From contig JAUXBV010000218.1 in NCBI GenBank assembly GCA_030619215.1, positions 1 through 6,199 on the forward strand: a stretch of 6,199 nucleotides of DNA. Reading direction: 5' to 3'. The notes beneath the pieces were generated by a model, which was not told where the DNA came from, did not search any database, and saw nothing but the letters and a program-made list of their open reading frames with translations. The stretch is from Fibrobacterota bacterium. Lineage in GTDB: Bacteria; Fibrobacterota; Chitinivibrionia; Chitinivibrionales; JANQEN01. Numbering within the stretch: the first letter of the stretch is position 1; the number at the start of each line of letters is the position of its first letter. The translations under genes were made by a program, and so were the position numbers. Positions 5,576 through 6,199 of the stretch are shown here, in pieces.

Positions 5576-6199
5576 TTACTTCACTACACTAACACGCCTT
5601 ACCACAACATCCCTCCCGGATTCCAAACGAACGAAGTAGATACCTGTACTTGAAGGCTGCCAGGTTAGATTTTCTACACTATGCGAATTTCCGGTTTTCC
5701 ACTGAAGTTTTCCCTGAATGTCATAAACTCTCAATGTGTATGGTTTATCGGTCTCTACATTAAAAGTAATATTTTTATTCAGGGTGTTAACATTAAGCTG
5801 AAAAGAAGGTTTCAACTGATAGTTGTTTGAAACAACAGGAACAGGAATATCCCACATCGCTTCTATTGCATCGATGTCACACTTTCCATCAATCTTTACA
5901 TATCGCGCTTCATCCAAATTTCCATCTGACAGATCAAATTCTGTTCCACTGCTTCCGTCTCCAAGAGATTTCCATGGGCCGTCAATATCTTCTGCAGCAA
6001 AAAATTCGTAAGAGCCATCACCATGAACTTTAAAATCACTTCCATTAATATTTTCAATCGAATATTGCATATCGAAATCAATCTCGTTGTTACTGCTAAG
6101 ATTAAAAGTCTTAGTATCGTTTTCTGCTAAAGCAGCGTGTGTAGGTCCTGATCCGACTTCGGTAAACGTAACTTGATATGCCCATGTACTTCTGCCGGA
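5576..6199 (-). CDS. C-terminal part of a secreted T9SS cargo protein
   Basis: 207 codons plus stop, open to the right edge, so the N-terminus, signal peptide and any catalytic domain lie outside the window. Counting from the edge, residues about 40-116 form a discoidin-like beta module: SYEFFAAEDIDGPWKSLG, then GTEFDLSDG, then ARYVKIDG and CDIDAIEAMW. Repeats of this YEVFAS...W..LG...FDLS...ARYVKI...DIDAIEA type occur in extracellular proteins of FCB bacteria, probably for adhesion or ligand binding. A Pro-Val linker (119-123) leads to a type A sorting tail at about 126-207 with YTLRVYDIQGKLQ and GIYFVRLESGRDVVVRRVSVVK. The tail would be recognised by the T9SS and removed or used for anchoring. 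Internal ATGs exist (for example at 6070), but the frame continues in coherent sequence beyond them, so they are not the start. It converges with the FGE fragment across 35 AT-rich bases with no clear terminator. Confidence 0.82.
   Translation of the reverse strand, partial: SGRSTWAYQVTFTEVGSGPTHAALAENDTKTFNLSSNNEIDFDMQYSIENINGSDFKVHGDGSYEFFAAEDIDGPWKSLGDGSSGTEFDLSDGNLDEARYVKIDGKCDIDAIEAMWDIPVPVVSNNYQLKPSFQLNVNTLNKNITFNVETDKPYTLRVYDIQGKLQWKTGNSHSVENLTWQPSSTGIYFVRLESGRDVVVRRVSVVK

Overview
The window looks like accessory chromosome from an AT-rich bacterium of the FCB (Fibrobacterota-Chlorobiota-Bacteroidota) superphylum. The evidence is two C-terminal segments that read like type IX secretion (T9SS) sorting tails. 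Clear Shine-Dalgarno sequences precede every intact gene, which is less typical of Bacteroidota proper, so a Fibrobacterota or other deep FCB lineage is a reasonable guess. It is an inference, not a proof. No RNA gene, CRISPR array, transposase or origin was seen.

Left part (1-1641, minus strand): a proton-coupled oligopeptide transporter (POT/PTR2 branch of the MFS), 547 residues seen, with its stop codon beyond the left edge. It keeps the proton-coupling ExxER motif, the TM4 lysine and the TM10 glutamate, but has lost the TM1 arginine and TM7 glutamate. It is transcribed away from the next operon across a 390-base AT-rich intergenic region. That region has a plausible transporter promoter on one side and, near the other gene, a cluster of palindromic repeats and a 60-base near-perfect hairpin.

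Middle (2032-3260, plus strand): a two-gene operon with 11 bases between the genes. It encodes a TudS/DUF523-related putative desulfidase with cysteines suited to an Fe-S cluster, and a class I SAM-dependent methyltransferase. Together they suggest handling of a small thiolated compound, but the substrate is unknown. Next (3440-5044, plus strand) is a membrane-anchored hybrid histidine kinase with a C-terminal receiver domain. It uses a TTG start and is visibly richer in G+C than its surroundings.

Right part (5030-6199) is gene debris and the end of another gene. A minus-strand T9SS-type tail (5030-5305) and a plus-strand C-terminal fragment of a formylglycine-generating-enzyme-like (SUMF1/EgtB) domain (about 5265-5540) both lose their N-terminal parts at the same spot, about 5262-5270. 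This is a recombination scar or a chimeric join. A second T9SS cargo protein (5576-6199, minus strand) enters from the right edge. It ends in a discoidin-like module followed by a sorting tail.
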